A stretch of DNA of 64,000 nucleotides from the NCBI GenBank assembly GCA_963978545.1, contig OZ021732.1:28736123-28800122 (forward strand). The letters run 5' to 3'. The translations under genes and the position numbers were made by a program. The notes below the pieces were generated by a model. That model was not told the DNA's origin. It was given only the letters and a program-made list of their open reading frames with translations, and did not search any database. This DNA comes from Linyphia triangularis. Lineage: Eukaryota > Arthropoda > Arachnida > Araneae > Linyphiidae. Positions 12,131 through 25,500 of this stretch are shown piece after piece (within the stretch, counting starts at the first letter, position 1; each line of letters begins with the position of its first letter).

Positions 12131-12959
12131 TGGAAACATCCCCAGTGGCACAAATACGCTGCCCAATATCATTCGACATTGACCAATCTCGATGTGAACC
12201 GTTTTTGACTGGCCGTTGTTACGGATCTTTTCCAATTTAGCCCAATGCTGGATAAAATAAGCTGGAAAATTCGAGGCACAGTATTCAAACTAAAAAATAT
12301 TATTGTAAGAAAACACAGAGGGCTAAACAATATATTTTATGATGGTTTTGACAAATTTTTTTTTTTAAAAATCAAGTATTTTAGAACGATGCTCGAGTTT
12401 CGACCAGGATTGACCACCTTCCAAAACCTTTGTTTGCGACATTGTCCGATACTACTGTGCTACTGTTGCTTTCGTTTCCAGTAACAGTATTCTCCACATT
12501 ATTTTTATTATCAAAATCCAGAGCGGTGAAAGTGCATCACTTTGTAACCAGTGACGACCGTATTTGCACCATGCTCAAACTGTCGTCCCCCCCCCCCCCC
12601 GCTCGCCATCTCAACTTTTTTTTTCCATAATATTTTTATTTTAAAGCAAATATCTTCAATAATTTTTGTATTAATTTTTTCAATTTAATGGTGAACTCTA
12701 ACTATTTTTGAAGATGGAAGGGATAAAATTCTCTAATTTCCCAAATAGACAATACATTTTTATAGTGTTCCATTTTTGGAACAACTTATGAAAATAGTGC
12801 ATTTTTTTAATGTTTTAAGATGCTTTGCCAATAGAATAAGAGACCTAATGTCTATAAAATAGGTGACAATTATTGAAATGTAATAACTGCCAAACGCAAT
12901 CATAAAAATTATCTGGAAAATACAATATTTAAACAATTCTGTTTTAAATGAATCTCGTA

Positions 12960-13290
12960 TGTCAAATGTGTTGAACACAAAAGTTGTATTACTTACTAAG
13001 ATGGAAAAATGTCGCTTTTGAGTAAATTCATTCCCCCCTTCCCCCCCCCCTTTTTTTTTTATTTACATTTTAAATTGGGTTCAGTATCAGTTTTTTCACT
13101 AAAAAAATAAAAAATCAAATTTAACAGTTTTTGAATGGACTCATTTGCAGCAATTGGGGATAGAATTAAAAAATCTACAGCTGGAACCCCGAAACTTTGT
13201 ATTATCAAACACTTTGGCTTCTTGTAGCTTTATTAAAACTTTTATTATAACTGAGTTTGTGAACTAAAAAATTTACAGAATTAGCAGTTT
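12960..13290 (+). repeat. R2 repeat, segments A then B
   Basis: Segment A (CTTTTGAGTAAATTCATTCC, AAATTTAACAGTTTTTGAAT) is followed by segment B (AATTAAAAAATCTACAGCTG, CCCCGAAACTTTGT, ATTATAACTGAGTTTGTG). The order completes a circular A-B-C-A arrangement with the other two copies. Confidence 0.6.
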
Positions 13291-14079
13291 TCCTCTCTCC
13301 TCTGTATTATTTAATTTTGTCTTCTCTTTTTCTTTGATTAAATTGCAAAAGAAAATGTGCATGTTACATATAGCTTTTAGAAGGGGTTTTTTTTAGTACA
13401 ATAATTCATTTTGCTCTATTTATACAAAACCAAATATTATAAATAATATGCCAATATAAAGGCTAACACCTCCGCTTCTGGTGAATACTTTATCTACAAT
13501 TTCACATTGTGTTAGTTGTCCAAAAATCGAAGCTACAAAAATTGGAAACAGTAAAAAAAATTAAGATATTGTGACTGTGTACAATAGATGAAAGTACGAG
13601 AGAAAATTTAAGGAATTAAGGCAATCTAATGAATCTTATCTCACAGCATAGCACTATTTAACTCTGATGAATTTCCAAAAAAAGTATCTCTTTTAGGCAG
13701 TCTCAAATCGCCCACAAGTGTTTTTCAAAGTTTTCTCCCATTTGATATGCGAATAGTGGGCAATTGGCCTTGAAAGACCCTCAAAGCATGTCCTCTTATT
13801 CTATTTATGCTCCAGTGCTCTTTGTGCAGATCAACCAACCAACTGCATATTGCCTATGCCAAACTTCAACAAGATAAAAAGCGTTTGGTAAAATAAGCTA
13901 GTATTGAGTTTTGGTATTTCGTTTTAATTATAACACAAATTCAAAAAGTCAATTAGCTGCACCAATCAATAATGCAGCATGTGTCCAACTCAGCAAAACC
14001 AAAGAGCCGTACGTAACTAAAATTCCTAATATGCTTTGTAACTTTAAGCCAAGTTAAAATATTGTTGTATTAGAGTAAC

Positions 14080-14108
<29 letters not shown>
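14080..14108. repeat. Poly(A) run of 29
   Basis: Uninterrupted A run. The bases upstream do not resemble the other repeats listed, so it cannot be assigned to a retroelement tail. Confidence 0.9.
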
Positions 14109-14110
<2 letters not shown>

Positions 14111-14325
14111 CTCTGGAGGGTTCGATCTAAAGTGATCGATAAGAGAAAGACAAATCGAAAGAAATCTCATCAGCTGTCCATAAAGAATACAAGTCCATAA
14201 AAATCTGCTCATTTATCCTATAGAAAGCTCATTATAAGTCCAAGGGGTATTTTGTTTGATAGAAACGTTTTGTAGGTTGGGATGTAAATGAATGGTCATA
14301 TATCGCTTCATACTTCGCATCATCC

Positions 14326-15150
14326 TGTTACGAATTTTTGTATATTTGTAAATATTTCGTAGTGTTAACTTGTAAATAGGAAAATTTATGTACATTTTGC
14401 ATAAGGCAGTGCAATAGTTCATCTTAAGTTGGCTTCACTGCAATTTGGGTTTTAATAACGAGTTTTACAGAGATAACGCTGGGAAGCGAGTTTTACAAGG
14501 AGCAGGGCATTTAACATTAAGGTAATGGCAATCTCGCCATATTGGTGAGATAGAGCCAAGTTGGAAACTGTTTTGGCGACTAATTTTTGTCACCAAATTT
14601 GGCGAGAAATCGCCAAATGTCGCCAAACTTGGCGACCATTTGGCGAAATTTTCGGTCCCCATGTACATGTATAGGACTTTTCGACTACGATCTGGAAAGT
14701 TCTCCAAATATCTACCTCTAGAAGTTTCAAAAAGGTTCACCGCCTCCCCTATATGAGCCCGAGTTAGTTGAGTGAGTTGAGTTGACTGGAATTACTGAGT
14801 TGAGATACTGAGTCTCAGTGAACATTCAGAGTAGTTCTAAAGCGAACTGTATTGCATTGTCTTTTGCAGTGATTTTAACAGTTGTGTTGTCAAGTTTTTA
14901 ACTGCTGTTTTGTGCTCTATTGTTTTGAAAAGAGCTGTATTGAGTCTACTAGAACGAGAAGTTCTGGAGTTGTAAGAGAATCTGTGAAGAGTTATATTGG
15001 AATAAATTTCTGCAAGTTTTGATCTGCTTTGGCTTCAAACCCATCCACGCAACAACCCATTTCATACATCATCTTAGTTGCATTTTAATTTGTCTGGTAT
15101 TGTTGTAATCAACTGAACAGATCGAGCCTTAGTAGAAGCTTCTCGCTACA
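14326..15150 (+). mobile_element. Probable solo LTR (Gypsy-like), 825 bp
   Basis: Starts TGTTACGAATTTTTGTA and ends CTTCTCGCTACA, giving TGT...ACA termini. It has a TATA-like word (CCTATATGAG, near 14746) and an AATAAA about 150 bp before the end (near 15001), the order expected of U3-R-U5. No primer-binding site follows it and no gag-pol sequence is nearby, so it appears solo. The 5-bp flanks (CATCC and TTGTA) do not match, so the boundaries or the solo interpretation need a second copy to confirm. A 91-codon minus frame within it is chance. Confidence 0.55.
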
Positions 15151-17990
15151 TTGTATTTCAGAAACTATAATGAACCTGTTATTATATTTATATAAAAAAA
15201 AACATTAAGCAGACACACTGTAAATTTTTTTTATTATTGTCTTTTTAAGTAAAAATAAAATATCCGTTATTTGAATTTATATGAAAACACAATGTTTCGC
15301 ACAAAAAAATTAAATTCTTCTTCATTTCTCCCCATTATAAAAAAATTACACATTTTTTTAAATGCTAAGGCTTTTTTAAATACTAAAATTTTTTCCAACA
15401 TTTTTTTCTAAAAAAATTGTGAAAACTATATTATATAAGAATTGGCATTAAAATCTATAATACTCGTAGTAATTAATACTAATATGTTTATTTATAATAA
15501 CAAAAAACCTATGAATCTGCAATAATTTTACTTCAGTATTAAAAAAATGAAAACTGCAACATATTTGTTAATTAGAATGTCAATTTATAATATAGACAAA
15601 TTTTACAACATGCTCCAAAAATTTAAGATTTCTCTATTAGTTAGAAAAAAAGCCTTAGCTTTTCAGAAAACCAAATATCAACAAAAAACAGAGAGATTTT
15701 ATTTATGAATTTAGAAGATTCCAAACTATAATTATAGCAAATAAAAAAAAAAAATCGAAAATGTTTCTATTTTTAGAATAGTGTGTCACCTTAAATAACG
15801 AAATGATATTATCAAATATAAAACACTGCAACAATACTAACAACTATATGTACAAAATTTAATGTTGGATTTATGAACTTTCTTCCCTTCTACCAATGTG
15901 AGGATACACAAGCATTTGATTCTACAATTGTTTTATTTTTAGAATAACCTGTACCAATCATACTAATAATTTCAAAAAGTTTTTTTATGTGTCGATATAG
16001 TTTTAGAAAAGCACAGATTTAAGGTATCATTTTTTACAGTATCCATACATGGTACAGTAAAAATTAATAACTACTAAAATTTCCTTTTAGTACCCATGCC
16101 TTATATTTTACTGAATATTAATACACTAGTTTTGCTACTCGAAATTGTAAAAAAACACCCTATCTGAATCAAAAAAATTTAACGTGGTACATGTCTATTT
16201 TATTTTGAAGAACAAAACTTTCAATAAAGACACTTTTATTTTTCATTTATCACTAATTACGTTTGTGCTTTAGGAAGGATTGTGAACATGTTGCTCTTCA
16301 CATGGAAAAGTGCAGCCAACTCAAAAGTTGCCATTTATAAGAAAGCCGAAAAGAAATATGGTAAGACAAACAAATTAAATTTAATTTTGACTCGCAACGT
16401 TCACAATTTTATAATTATGCATTTTCCAGAGATTGATATCAACTGTAATTGTTGGATACTTTTTCAAAGGGAAGTTGTTTTTTAAATGCAAGAAATGTTT
16501 TTAAGGGAAATAAGTACAATTAAGTAAATAAGTACTTACAAATGGAAACAGGTACAGGTCTTAATACTTAGTAATTTAAGGGGGTTTGGCACCTCAATAG
16601 AAGCCCATGTTAAATTCTACAAGTTTAGGTACACTTTTCTCTGAACCAACTGTCCGATATGCATGAAATTTTTGCCACATTTTATTTAAATATTTAACAA
16701 TACTTTAACACAATGTTTTATTTTATTTTTATTTATTTTTTTCAAAAATTAAAATATAGCTTTTTTAAAAAGTGTCCAAAGAAGTTAACAAAATAATAAT
16801 AATGTTATTCTTATTCCTTCTATTAAAATACTTAGGCGTACTTTAAATGTTTACCTTAAAAAAATCAGAATTTTATCTTTAAAAGTTTTTGAGTAAAATG
16901 TACCTAAAGATAACAAAAAAATGCATTTTGAGAAAATGGGATTTAAAGTTACGTCAATAGACGGGTAAGTGATTAGTGCGTTTACTTAAAAAAAATTACT
17001 AAATATACTTCTAAGTAAGATATTGTAATAAATAAGGTATCATTTTGAAGAAAAAAATATAAATTTCAACAAACAATAATCAACTCATAACTGATATTTT
17101 GGAAGATTTTAAGGTGCCGAAATTCCGTAATAACATGAACAGAAATACCGCCTTGCTACGGCATTGAAATGAGTATGTGTTCATATATTTTAATTTTCTC
17201 TGTCGGTAGCTAAATTCAGATTACCGGGAATCGAATTTTGATTCACATGTTTGGTTGTTAAAATGTTAAAAGTGAAAGGGGTATGATCATAATTTGGAGT
17301 CTATTTGAAAAAGTTTTTTCTACAGGTATCTTGACTAACCCAGATTATCGGTAACACAATTTCATTCCGATGTTTTGTTAAGATTGTGGAGTCGAGGTTA
17401 AAAAATGGGGTGGAGACATGTTAATGATTTTTAATCATCTGAACTGGATTGTATTGGGCAACAGCTATCATAAATAAAATTTAAAAAAAAAATAATATTA
17501 ATAATAATAATAGCATACTTTTTATTTAGTTCAGGGGTAAAAGAACTTTGAAGAAAAGAAATGTGCTTTTAAGATTAATATGACCGATGTTTCGAAATTA
17601 AAACAGAAGTTAGTAACTTTCAAACTGAAGTAAAGCAACTCAATTAAGTTTAGAATCTCTTCTATAAATATATTCTTTCGTTCGCCCTTTTTGTTAAGTG
17701 TATATTATTTTCTTAAAGATCATTTACTCTTGGTCTTATCATGTGAAACAAAACTCTAAAACAGTTTTGCCTTATTTAAAATCCCTTTGTACCTTGATGC
17801 TTGAATTTTTCGTATAATAGTCACTCTGACTCAGCATTTGTTTAGTTACTATATGTACTTCATCTCATAGTATGTAATTTGTAAATATATTCCAACTTTT
17901 AAAAGAGCTGTTGCTATAATAGTGATGAGTCAAAAAGGCATAGACAAGTATGAGTAAATTACTTTATAAAACTATACAATGAAACAAATC
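15151..17990. other. AT-rich DNA downstream of Wnt5, nothing identified
   Basis: Very AT-rich sequence with many short A and T runs. The open frames (for example 16282-16485) are short and unrecognised. I see no repeat shared with the rest of the window. Confidence 0.5.
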
Positions 17991-17994
17991 GTGT

Positions 17995-19113
17995 TTTATT
18001 TAAATATAATAAAAGAATGTAAATCATTTGACACGAAAAGAAATCTAATGTCTATCAACACATTCACTGTCGACAGATTGCTATTTAAAATCTTAGTTCA
18101 CTCAAATTCAGAGTTCATGTCAGTCATGGTATGGCACAATCATTTCCCTCAGTTTGGAGTGCAGGTCTGTTCATAATTCTACAATTCATAAATTCCATAT
18201 ATACGATTAATACTAAATAAAACACAGAAAAACTCATGTATCTAAGAGTTGCATCATTCAGTCAATGCTTTGTTCTACTGTGAATTATACAGAATGTGGT
18301 CTGTGCTTTTAAATTGAAAATTCTATGTGCAGAGGAAATCATAAGTCACTTAAAAATATTTAGTGCTATCTCAACTCAAATTTCAAGAAAAAGCCTGTGC
18401 AACCATTTACATGTCACTTTTTAAGTACTAATGCCGTTTTGAAAATTCAGTTCATCTTTCATTGATTCCATTTCATTGTTTGAATAATATATTGAAAACT
18501 TTCACGGCTTTCTTTCATGAACCTAAACCAAATATGATAAACACGCTCCATTTACCGAAGGTTATTTAGAAATTTTCAACTCGAAGTCTTCTCGAATCGA
18601 GAATCACCAGTTGGAAAAATTCAATGCGCACCTTCTTTGAAAAGTTCAAGAAATATTATCAGCACCTCATAAGCAAACAATTCACGTAGATGAAAAATTA
18701 GCATAAACCATAACCAATATATAAACTACAGTTCTGATAATCTCGAAGAAAATTTTCTACCAATTCAAATGCCTTCTCATTGTGCAAATCTTCCTCGGCT
18801 CAAACATTTCAAACTAAAACGTATCCAAAGTGATATCTTCTTTGTACAGCACTCTCACCGTTTATAAGGCGATGAGGGTAGCACTTGATGGCAAGTTTGC
18901 ACTCCAAGTCACTATGAATCTTCATTAATTCAAGAATTACAAAACAAACTGCCATCAGCACAACCAGCACTTGCGTCCAGCACGTGACAGCAATCTTTAA
19001 GTCAACACAGCCCTATCCCCATATGAATATGTTCCATCAACTTAATGACATATGTAATGTTTGACATGTTTAATTGCCTACTAAACTATCTCAATTTTCT
19101 TCAAGCACTTCCA
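17995..19113 (-). other. Probable Wnt5 3' UTR with candidate poly(A) signal
   Basis: This stretch follows the stop codon and holds no coding signal on either strand. The first AATAAA on the minus strand lies at 18000-17995, about 1.1 kb past the stop. A closer ATTAAA variant is at 19074-19069, only about 40 bases past it. Either could end the message; which is used cannot be told from sequence. The stretch is less repeat-laden than the DNA beyond it, which fits transcribed UTR. Confidence 0.4.
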
Positions 19114-19572
19114 TCACTTGCATGACTGTATGTCGAGTGCGTAATGGCAAGTCTTGCACTCCACATAACAACACCAATGAAACTTGCATTTACATCTCTC
19201 CTTGATGGTGGTTTTGTGCGTATTGTAACCTCTTCCACAGCACATGAGGTTGCAACCATCCGTAGAGGCCGATGTCCTGTTGCAGATCCTGCCTTCTGTG
19301 CCCCAGGATCCGGTATGCTCATTGGGCAAGCAGTAGTCCGGCGACTCGTCGATGTAGACTAAATCTTCTGCTGTAGGGAGATTGTAGCGAGGGTTGCGGA
19401 TCTGGAGTTTGCCACGGTGATTGATCTTGACTTCGGTGGCACCGTCGTACTTGTCCTTCAAGTAGTCGCCCACTTCACGGAATGGAGCCAATTGCTGCCA
19501 GCATGTGACCAGGGAACAGGAGCCCGAGACGCCATGGCACTTGCAGGTGACGCGCACTTTGCGGATGACAGC
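19114..19572 (-). CDS. Wnt5: Wnt5 coding exon 4: C-terminal cysteine-rich Wnt domain and stop
   Basis: Encodes residues 222-373, then TGA at 19116-19114. The acceptor is TTTCAG, with AG at 19574-19573. The exon opens [10 protein letters not shown], in frame from the phase-0 donor of exon 3. It contains [10 protein letters not shown] (232-241), with Ser237 as the acyl-Ser position, then [20 protein letters not shown]. It continues with [11 protein letters not shown], a second glycosylation site at Asn319 (CNRT), [10 protein letters not shown], and the receptor-binding C-terminal finger [16 protein letters not shown]. Sixteen cysteines fall here, as in complete Wnts. The family ends its C-terminus in CK; so does this protein. 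A methionine at codon 227-equivalent does not start the protein: the frame is open upstream only as far as the acceptor, as expected for a terminal exon. Confidence 0.98.
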   Translation of the reverse strand, partial: AVIRKVRVTCKCHGVSGSCSLVTCWQQLAPFREVGDYLKDKYDGATEVKINHRGKLQIRNPRYNLPTAEDLVYIDESPDYCLPNEHTGSWGTEGRICNRTSASTDGCNLMCCGRGYNTHKTTIKERCKCKFHWCCYVECKTCHYALDIQSCK

Positions 19573-22500
19573 CTGAAATGAAAAGATCGATTAGATCAAT
19601 TAAAAGTAAAGTTCCTCTCATAAAATGCATCGTTTTTAGTTTATGAAGTGCAAAATGTTTTTTAAGCGCTTTTTACGATTTTTTTTCGACTGCAAAGAAT
19701 ACTCAATTTCAACAACAAAGAACAAAGCTAAGAATCCCTAAACTCTCGAAGAATGAGAAATGTAATTGGGCTCACACATAATTATATTTAAAAGATGAAT
19801 CGCTCAAGCTTCATGAAATACAACTTTAAACAAAAAGCATTAATATTGATGGGATTAATTCCTCATTGTATAACATGATATAATGGGAGAATTGCGACAA
19901 ATAACGCACTAAAAAATTGATTTTGAGGTAGGTAGTACGAATGAAAATTCAAGTAAAAACAAAGTTTTTAGTGTACCGACGTAACGTCAAATAAATGCTA
20001 GACGGTCTATTCCTTGCTGACAGTTTTATCAAAAGATCCTTCTTTTTTCCTGGATCAGTTTTAAGAGTTTCAACAACTAATGTAAAATCTAATATTTAAT
20101 GATAAATACTATACCATCATGGGTATACCATTATATGGCAGTTGAAGACGATTGATACGAGCACTTAAATGATAATTTGAACTCTGAAACTTATGTTAAG
20201 TTCTCATTCCTTGCCGGATGGTAAATGAGGCACTCTATTGGACATTTTAATATGGCTATACTTCCATCTCTTAATTCTTTCGCAGACAACAGTAAGAGTT
20301 GTACTCTTACTGTTTCCACAACTTTAAACAATCAAGGAGAAAACTTTCTTTCTTCGGAGTTTCCGCAATTAAAACGGCCATTGAATCTCTTCAAGCACAA
20401 AACTTAGCAAACATTTACAACGCGTTTCAACTCTGTTCCCTAATTGCATATTAAATCGGTTATGTTCTCGCTGCAGCATGGCTCTTCTTCCGCTCTGGTA
20501 GCACAGACATTCCTAGCCAGAGGGTTAAAACGCACTCTGCTTTTAATAACAACGCAGAAATGGAAGCTTTAAAAGGGAAAGAAATGAAAAAGTGCTCTAT
20601 CCCCCTTGTATTCATGTATGCCAGTAGAAAATAAAATATCGGTCCTCGCATTCCTGTGCCATTCATACGTAGTTACTAGGTAAAATGAAAGTTGGGGAGG
20701 GGATATAATAGCCGCGATTACGATGTAGAAGTTTTTATTCCAGAAGCTTTTGTAGTACGGCCACTGTGACAAATTAGCTCTCAGAGGGAAGCTCTTTCAT
20801 CTCTTCTTCCAAAGGATTCTGCTCTTTGTAGTCTGATTTGGCGGCATTTGGCGCACGTGGCTATCCTTATGGCTACTCACGAAGAGTTTTAATCTTTGTT
20901 TTGCAATATCTTTTGGTGAAATTTCAAAATTATTGATACCAAGTTTTGACTTCAATTTTATAATCTTTATTATTTATGCTGGTGAAAAATGTGCCCTATA
21001 GTTCCAAAAAAGCCCATTCCTTTACCCTAATTTTCTAACATTCATACAAAAAATCTGATTAACATTAAACGTTTTAAACTAATGGACTTTCGAATCATAT
21101 TAAACTAGTTTAAACATTGCTCTTGCTTCAATTGGTTATCAAATGATTAAGAAACTATTTCAATAAAATCCGTTATCAAAGATAGTAAAATAACTTTGAT
21201 ACCTATTGAATTAAAATTTGATGTACATTTATTTCATAACCAACCAAAGCCAGCAAAAAGAGAAAAATATTTTTTTTAATATTTAGCACAGACAAAATTT
21301 TAAACTAATTTTATTTATCTACTGAATTTTTTTTTAATGTCAAATTATTCATAATTTCAAAAATATATTTGTGGTATAAAAATGGTTACCTTCATTTATT
21401 TAAAAAGCTTGACCTATTTCTGAATTCTAAATGTAACTAGTTCTAGAACATTAAAAAAAAAGTTTCTGTTTCAGATACTCAAATGTTCAATTTAAATGAT
21501 TTAAAATGCATCTTTTCAACAAACACATGGGCAGAAAGTTCCTTCACTGACTTAACTACATTTTTTCACACAAAGTACATTGCAAATCTTTTCATTTTAA
21601 TTATTTTAAAAGGAACGGGAAAATTATTTAACTACTCCCAAATACTTTGCAACTTTAAAAAAAAAAAAACTTTAATCCAGCCTCCACCTTGGCGACCTCC
21701 ACCTCTTCGTGGTAACCCGCCATCGTAAACCAACACGAACTGATTGTGCATGTATGCGGAAGAAGAGAATGATATATCCTATGTGCGTGCAGGATTCCAT
21801 AACGGGCACGCTTCGGCTGCACCCTGGTATGTGCGCAACACGAACATGTTCGGGACGCATTGTCGGTGCCACATACACACACCCCTCTGCTTGAGAACGG
21901 GAACAGTCGGTGGGCCCTGATGCGATCCTAACACGTGATTTAGGGATGGGAGAGTGAATCAGGGAGGGCCATAATGAGACATGGGAATCTGGTACGAAAC
22001 CGTTCCTCATCAATATGGAAAAATGCAGGGAATGGAAGTTCGAAACCCAAACACAGCTCTTCCTGTGATAATAGTATAACATAAATGTATTTCATTTACT
22101 GCGACGGATAGAGTTACACTCAATGGATAATTATGCATGCTTGGCAGTTTTAAACAAATTAACTAGGATGTTTTTGACAGTAGAGAATAAAACTACACTA
22201 AAAAAGCAATTACATGACTATAAATTATTTGTTAGTGTATTGGTAAATAAAGTTATTTGAAGGACTATGAAATCGGTATGTTTCAAGAAATCGACAGCCG
22301 GTTTTTGTCAATGTAATAAATATCGCTAAATAGTCTATTTTTAAAAAATAGATGAAAATTGGAAAACGACCATGGTACATTACACCAATTCATGTCAAAC
22401 ATAAATGCAGCGACCGGTATTTTTGTGTAATGGAAAGTTTTGCGATGGTCCACACCCACTCACTTTCTATCACAGCACTCAAAGTTTTTTTTACGCCTCG

Positions 22501-25500
22501 TGAAAACTGACCAACACCATAACAATATAAAAAAACGCGCCTTATACCACATTTTCAAAGACATATTATTATGAAATAAAGAATACATTTTAAGTTGACT
22601 GATGAATTTGTGAACTCATTACAAGATACATATTTCTTTAACACCTATATTTTCATTTGGGAGCAAATTATTTTTACTACACCAAAACTATGAAGAGTTA
22701 CGATTACAGGTAAGGTCAGGTTTTATAAATGCAGGATCCCAGAAATCATTCTTCTAAACTAATTTATTATCTTGAAAATAATAATTTTAATTTAAATGTT
22801 CACGATAAGCTAATAGCATAAATGTTGTAATTATTTCTTGTCTTTTATTTACTATTTTTACAATTTACACATCTCTGATAAAGATCTACGACAATCCGAT
22901 ATTTTCTGATATACATTATGACTTCTATAAATTGAGGAACCCAAAATATCAAACGCAACGAAATAGAACTTAATATTATTTTTTACATTTCGGTAATTAT
23001 CTTTCCACAGGCCTACAGTTGTAAGAATATTTTATTAATCTAATTTACTTCATTTTTTATTTTATTTGAGTAGCAAATGCAGACTAGTAGTAAAAATTTA
23101 AATTGCTTTTATCGAATTGTGAAGTGACAGCTTACCTAATAAGACTAACTATAATTATAATACTATCAATCAACTTAATAATTTTTAAGAATTATGATTG
23201 CCGGTTGATTGAATTTTTACGTTTGGGTTTTTCGAATAATTTTCGTGTTTATATTTTCATAATTGCCTTCATGTTCTAAATTCTTTAGCAATTTTTTGTA
23301 ACCTCGAAAACTGTCACTACAATTGTTTTGATCTGTCATGTTAGAAAGAATGTTTTGATATATTTAATTTTAAAGCTGTATATAAATACAATTAATAGAA
23401 TTAAATGTTAAATGTAATTAATAGAACGAACTGCTGCTGATTTGTTATATAACTTTTCCATAAGTTATTAAATATGCAATAGTTTAATTCATTTTTAATT
23501 CTTCAAAAACTAAGTCTGTCAGCAATAGCAGATCGAAAAGAAAAAAAAATTAGTACGTGAAATATAAAAGCTTTGATTTTTCACTCAGCTTCATTCAATG
23601 TATATTTGCATTCAATCTAAATATTAAAAATTTGAAAGTAAAAAATAACACTTTAATTTTCAATTGGAGAAATTTTATGAATCGTCTTCCTACAACAACT
23701 TTCTCAAAGCAATTTTTTTTTTTTTTTTTTTTTTTTTTATTATCAAATGAATTTGTTCCTCCGAAATATTGCTAAAAATACAGTCGAACCCCGTTAACGC
23801 GAAATCGTTTAACAATGAAATCCCATTTAACGCGAAGTAAAAGCAGTTCTCTGTACTTAAAACTTAACGTTAATTTATTTGTTTAACACGAAATTCGATA
23901 AACGCGAACAATTTCAACAGCCCCATCGACTTCACATTATGGGGTTTCACAGTATTAAAAAAACTAGGCGTTGGAACATCGCACAATATAATATTATTAA
24001 TTATAATATTAGTCGTTGCTCACATGGTGTTGTTAACCGTTTTACATATTTTCTCTCATTTAAATAAAAATGGCCAGTTTGGCGATATTTTTGGCAATAA
24101 TTTTTACATGAGCAAAAAAAAACAAAAAAAACCGCCAAAATTGGTGATTTTATTCGATAGGCATTACATTATCCTTTCTTGTGCGTAACACGCATAAAAG
24201 CCAATCGTTGATAGGCGATGCTCAAGGACAGAGAGCACTGTGTTACTACGCTTTTATCGCATTTTTTACGGGAATTCCGTAGTTGGAGATGTTCAGTACA
24301 CCTTTAGAGGCACTACCACAGTAATTTTGATCAAAATCGTTAGAGCCGGGATTTTTTTTGTAATAATTGAAAAACATGATTTTTTCAATGGCAACTAGCT
24401 TATGAGCATGCGCGATTTTGACGAAAACCTTAATGGTAAGTCCCGTGGTCACCACCAACCCGCACACCAAATTTGAACATTGTTGGTCAATTTTTTCGGA
24501 AGTTATGCTGACCACAGACATACATTTTTTTAGATCATTTTTTTTTAAATAAGGGTTTTCCAAAACGTGAAGAAATGCACACAAAAAAAAAATTAATCGA
24601 TTGCTATACTTTCATTTCCTTATGGGTAATTGAAAGTAATAATTAAATTTTAACAAACACAACAACAATAACTAGCTATTATTTGGTATTAGCATTTAAA
24701 AATTTCAAAAATTGCCATCGCGATTTTGACTTAGAAAAAAAAATTCTTCGATATTCAACACTCATAAAATTGAATTGTTTTGACCTTAAATGTTTAACTG
24801 TCCACGTTATATTGGATGTTAATTACATTACAAAATTGTTCGTTATTTCGATGTGAAAATGCTTAACCTTTAACACTGCTGTATGAGGTCTCACATATCG
24901 CGAGTAAATTTTTGTGGAACATTTCCACCTCTTAAAATATTTCATCTTTTACTACTATTATAGTTTTCCAATACTATGTATTTTAAATTTTAAACCTATG
25001 TTCACCAATTTGTTTGGCACAACATAGCCCACCTGTTGCCTTTGCACCTGAAATCTCAAACCATCCAACCACAGCAATTAAAGGTTAACATGAAATTTCC
25101 GTAAATATGAGCTTATAAACATCATATTATCAATATTTATTTTCTTCAAAATTTATAACATTGGGTTTTATTATTACTTAGAAATATAGGAAATATGATT
25201 GTATTTGTATATTGAAGTTTGAGCATTCTGAAAATGCGCTGCCAATTTCATTTCAATGATGAAATAATTGCTTTAGGTATGTACCAATTTCATATTTACA
25301 TAGCATTAATACTTTAGAAATAGTATTAATTACATTATAGGAAGCTTAGATGAACTGTAATAGGTCAAGCTCGATTGGTTAACATATTAAGAATTTTTCA
25401 CAGGAAATAAATCAAACTGATAATTTATTCATCTCAGAGATCTTTAAACCACAGTGAATTTTTTTCAATGCGCTCAACTTCGAGCATACCGATAATTCAA

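Noticed and set aside
19144..19362. A plus-strand gene over exon 4
   Set aside because: Shadow of the Wnt5 coding frame on the other strand.
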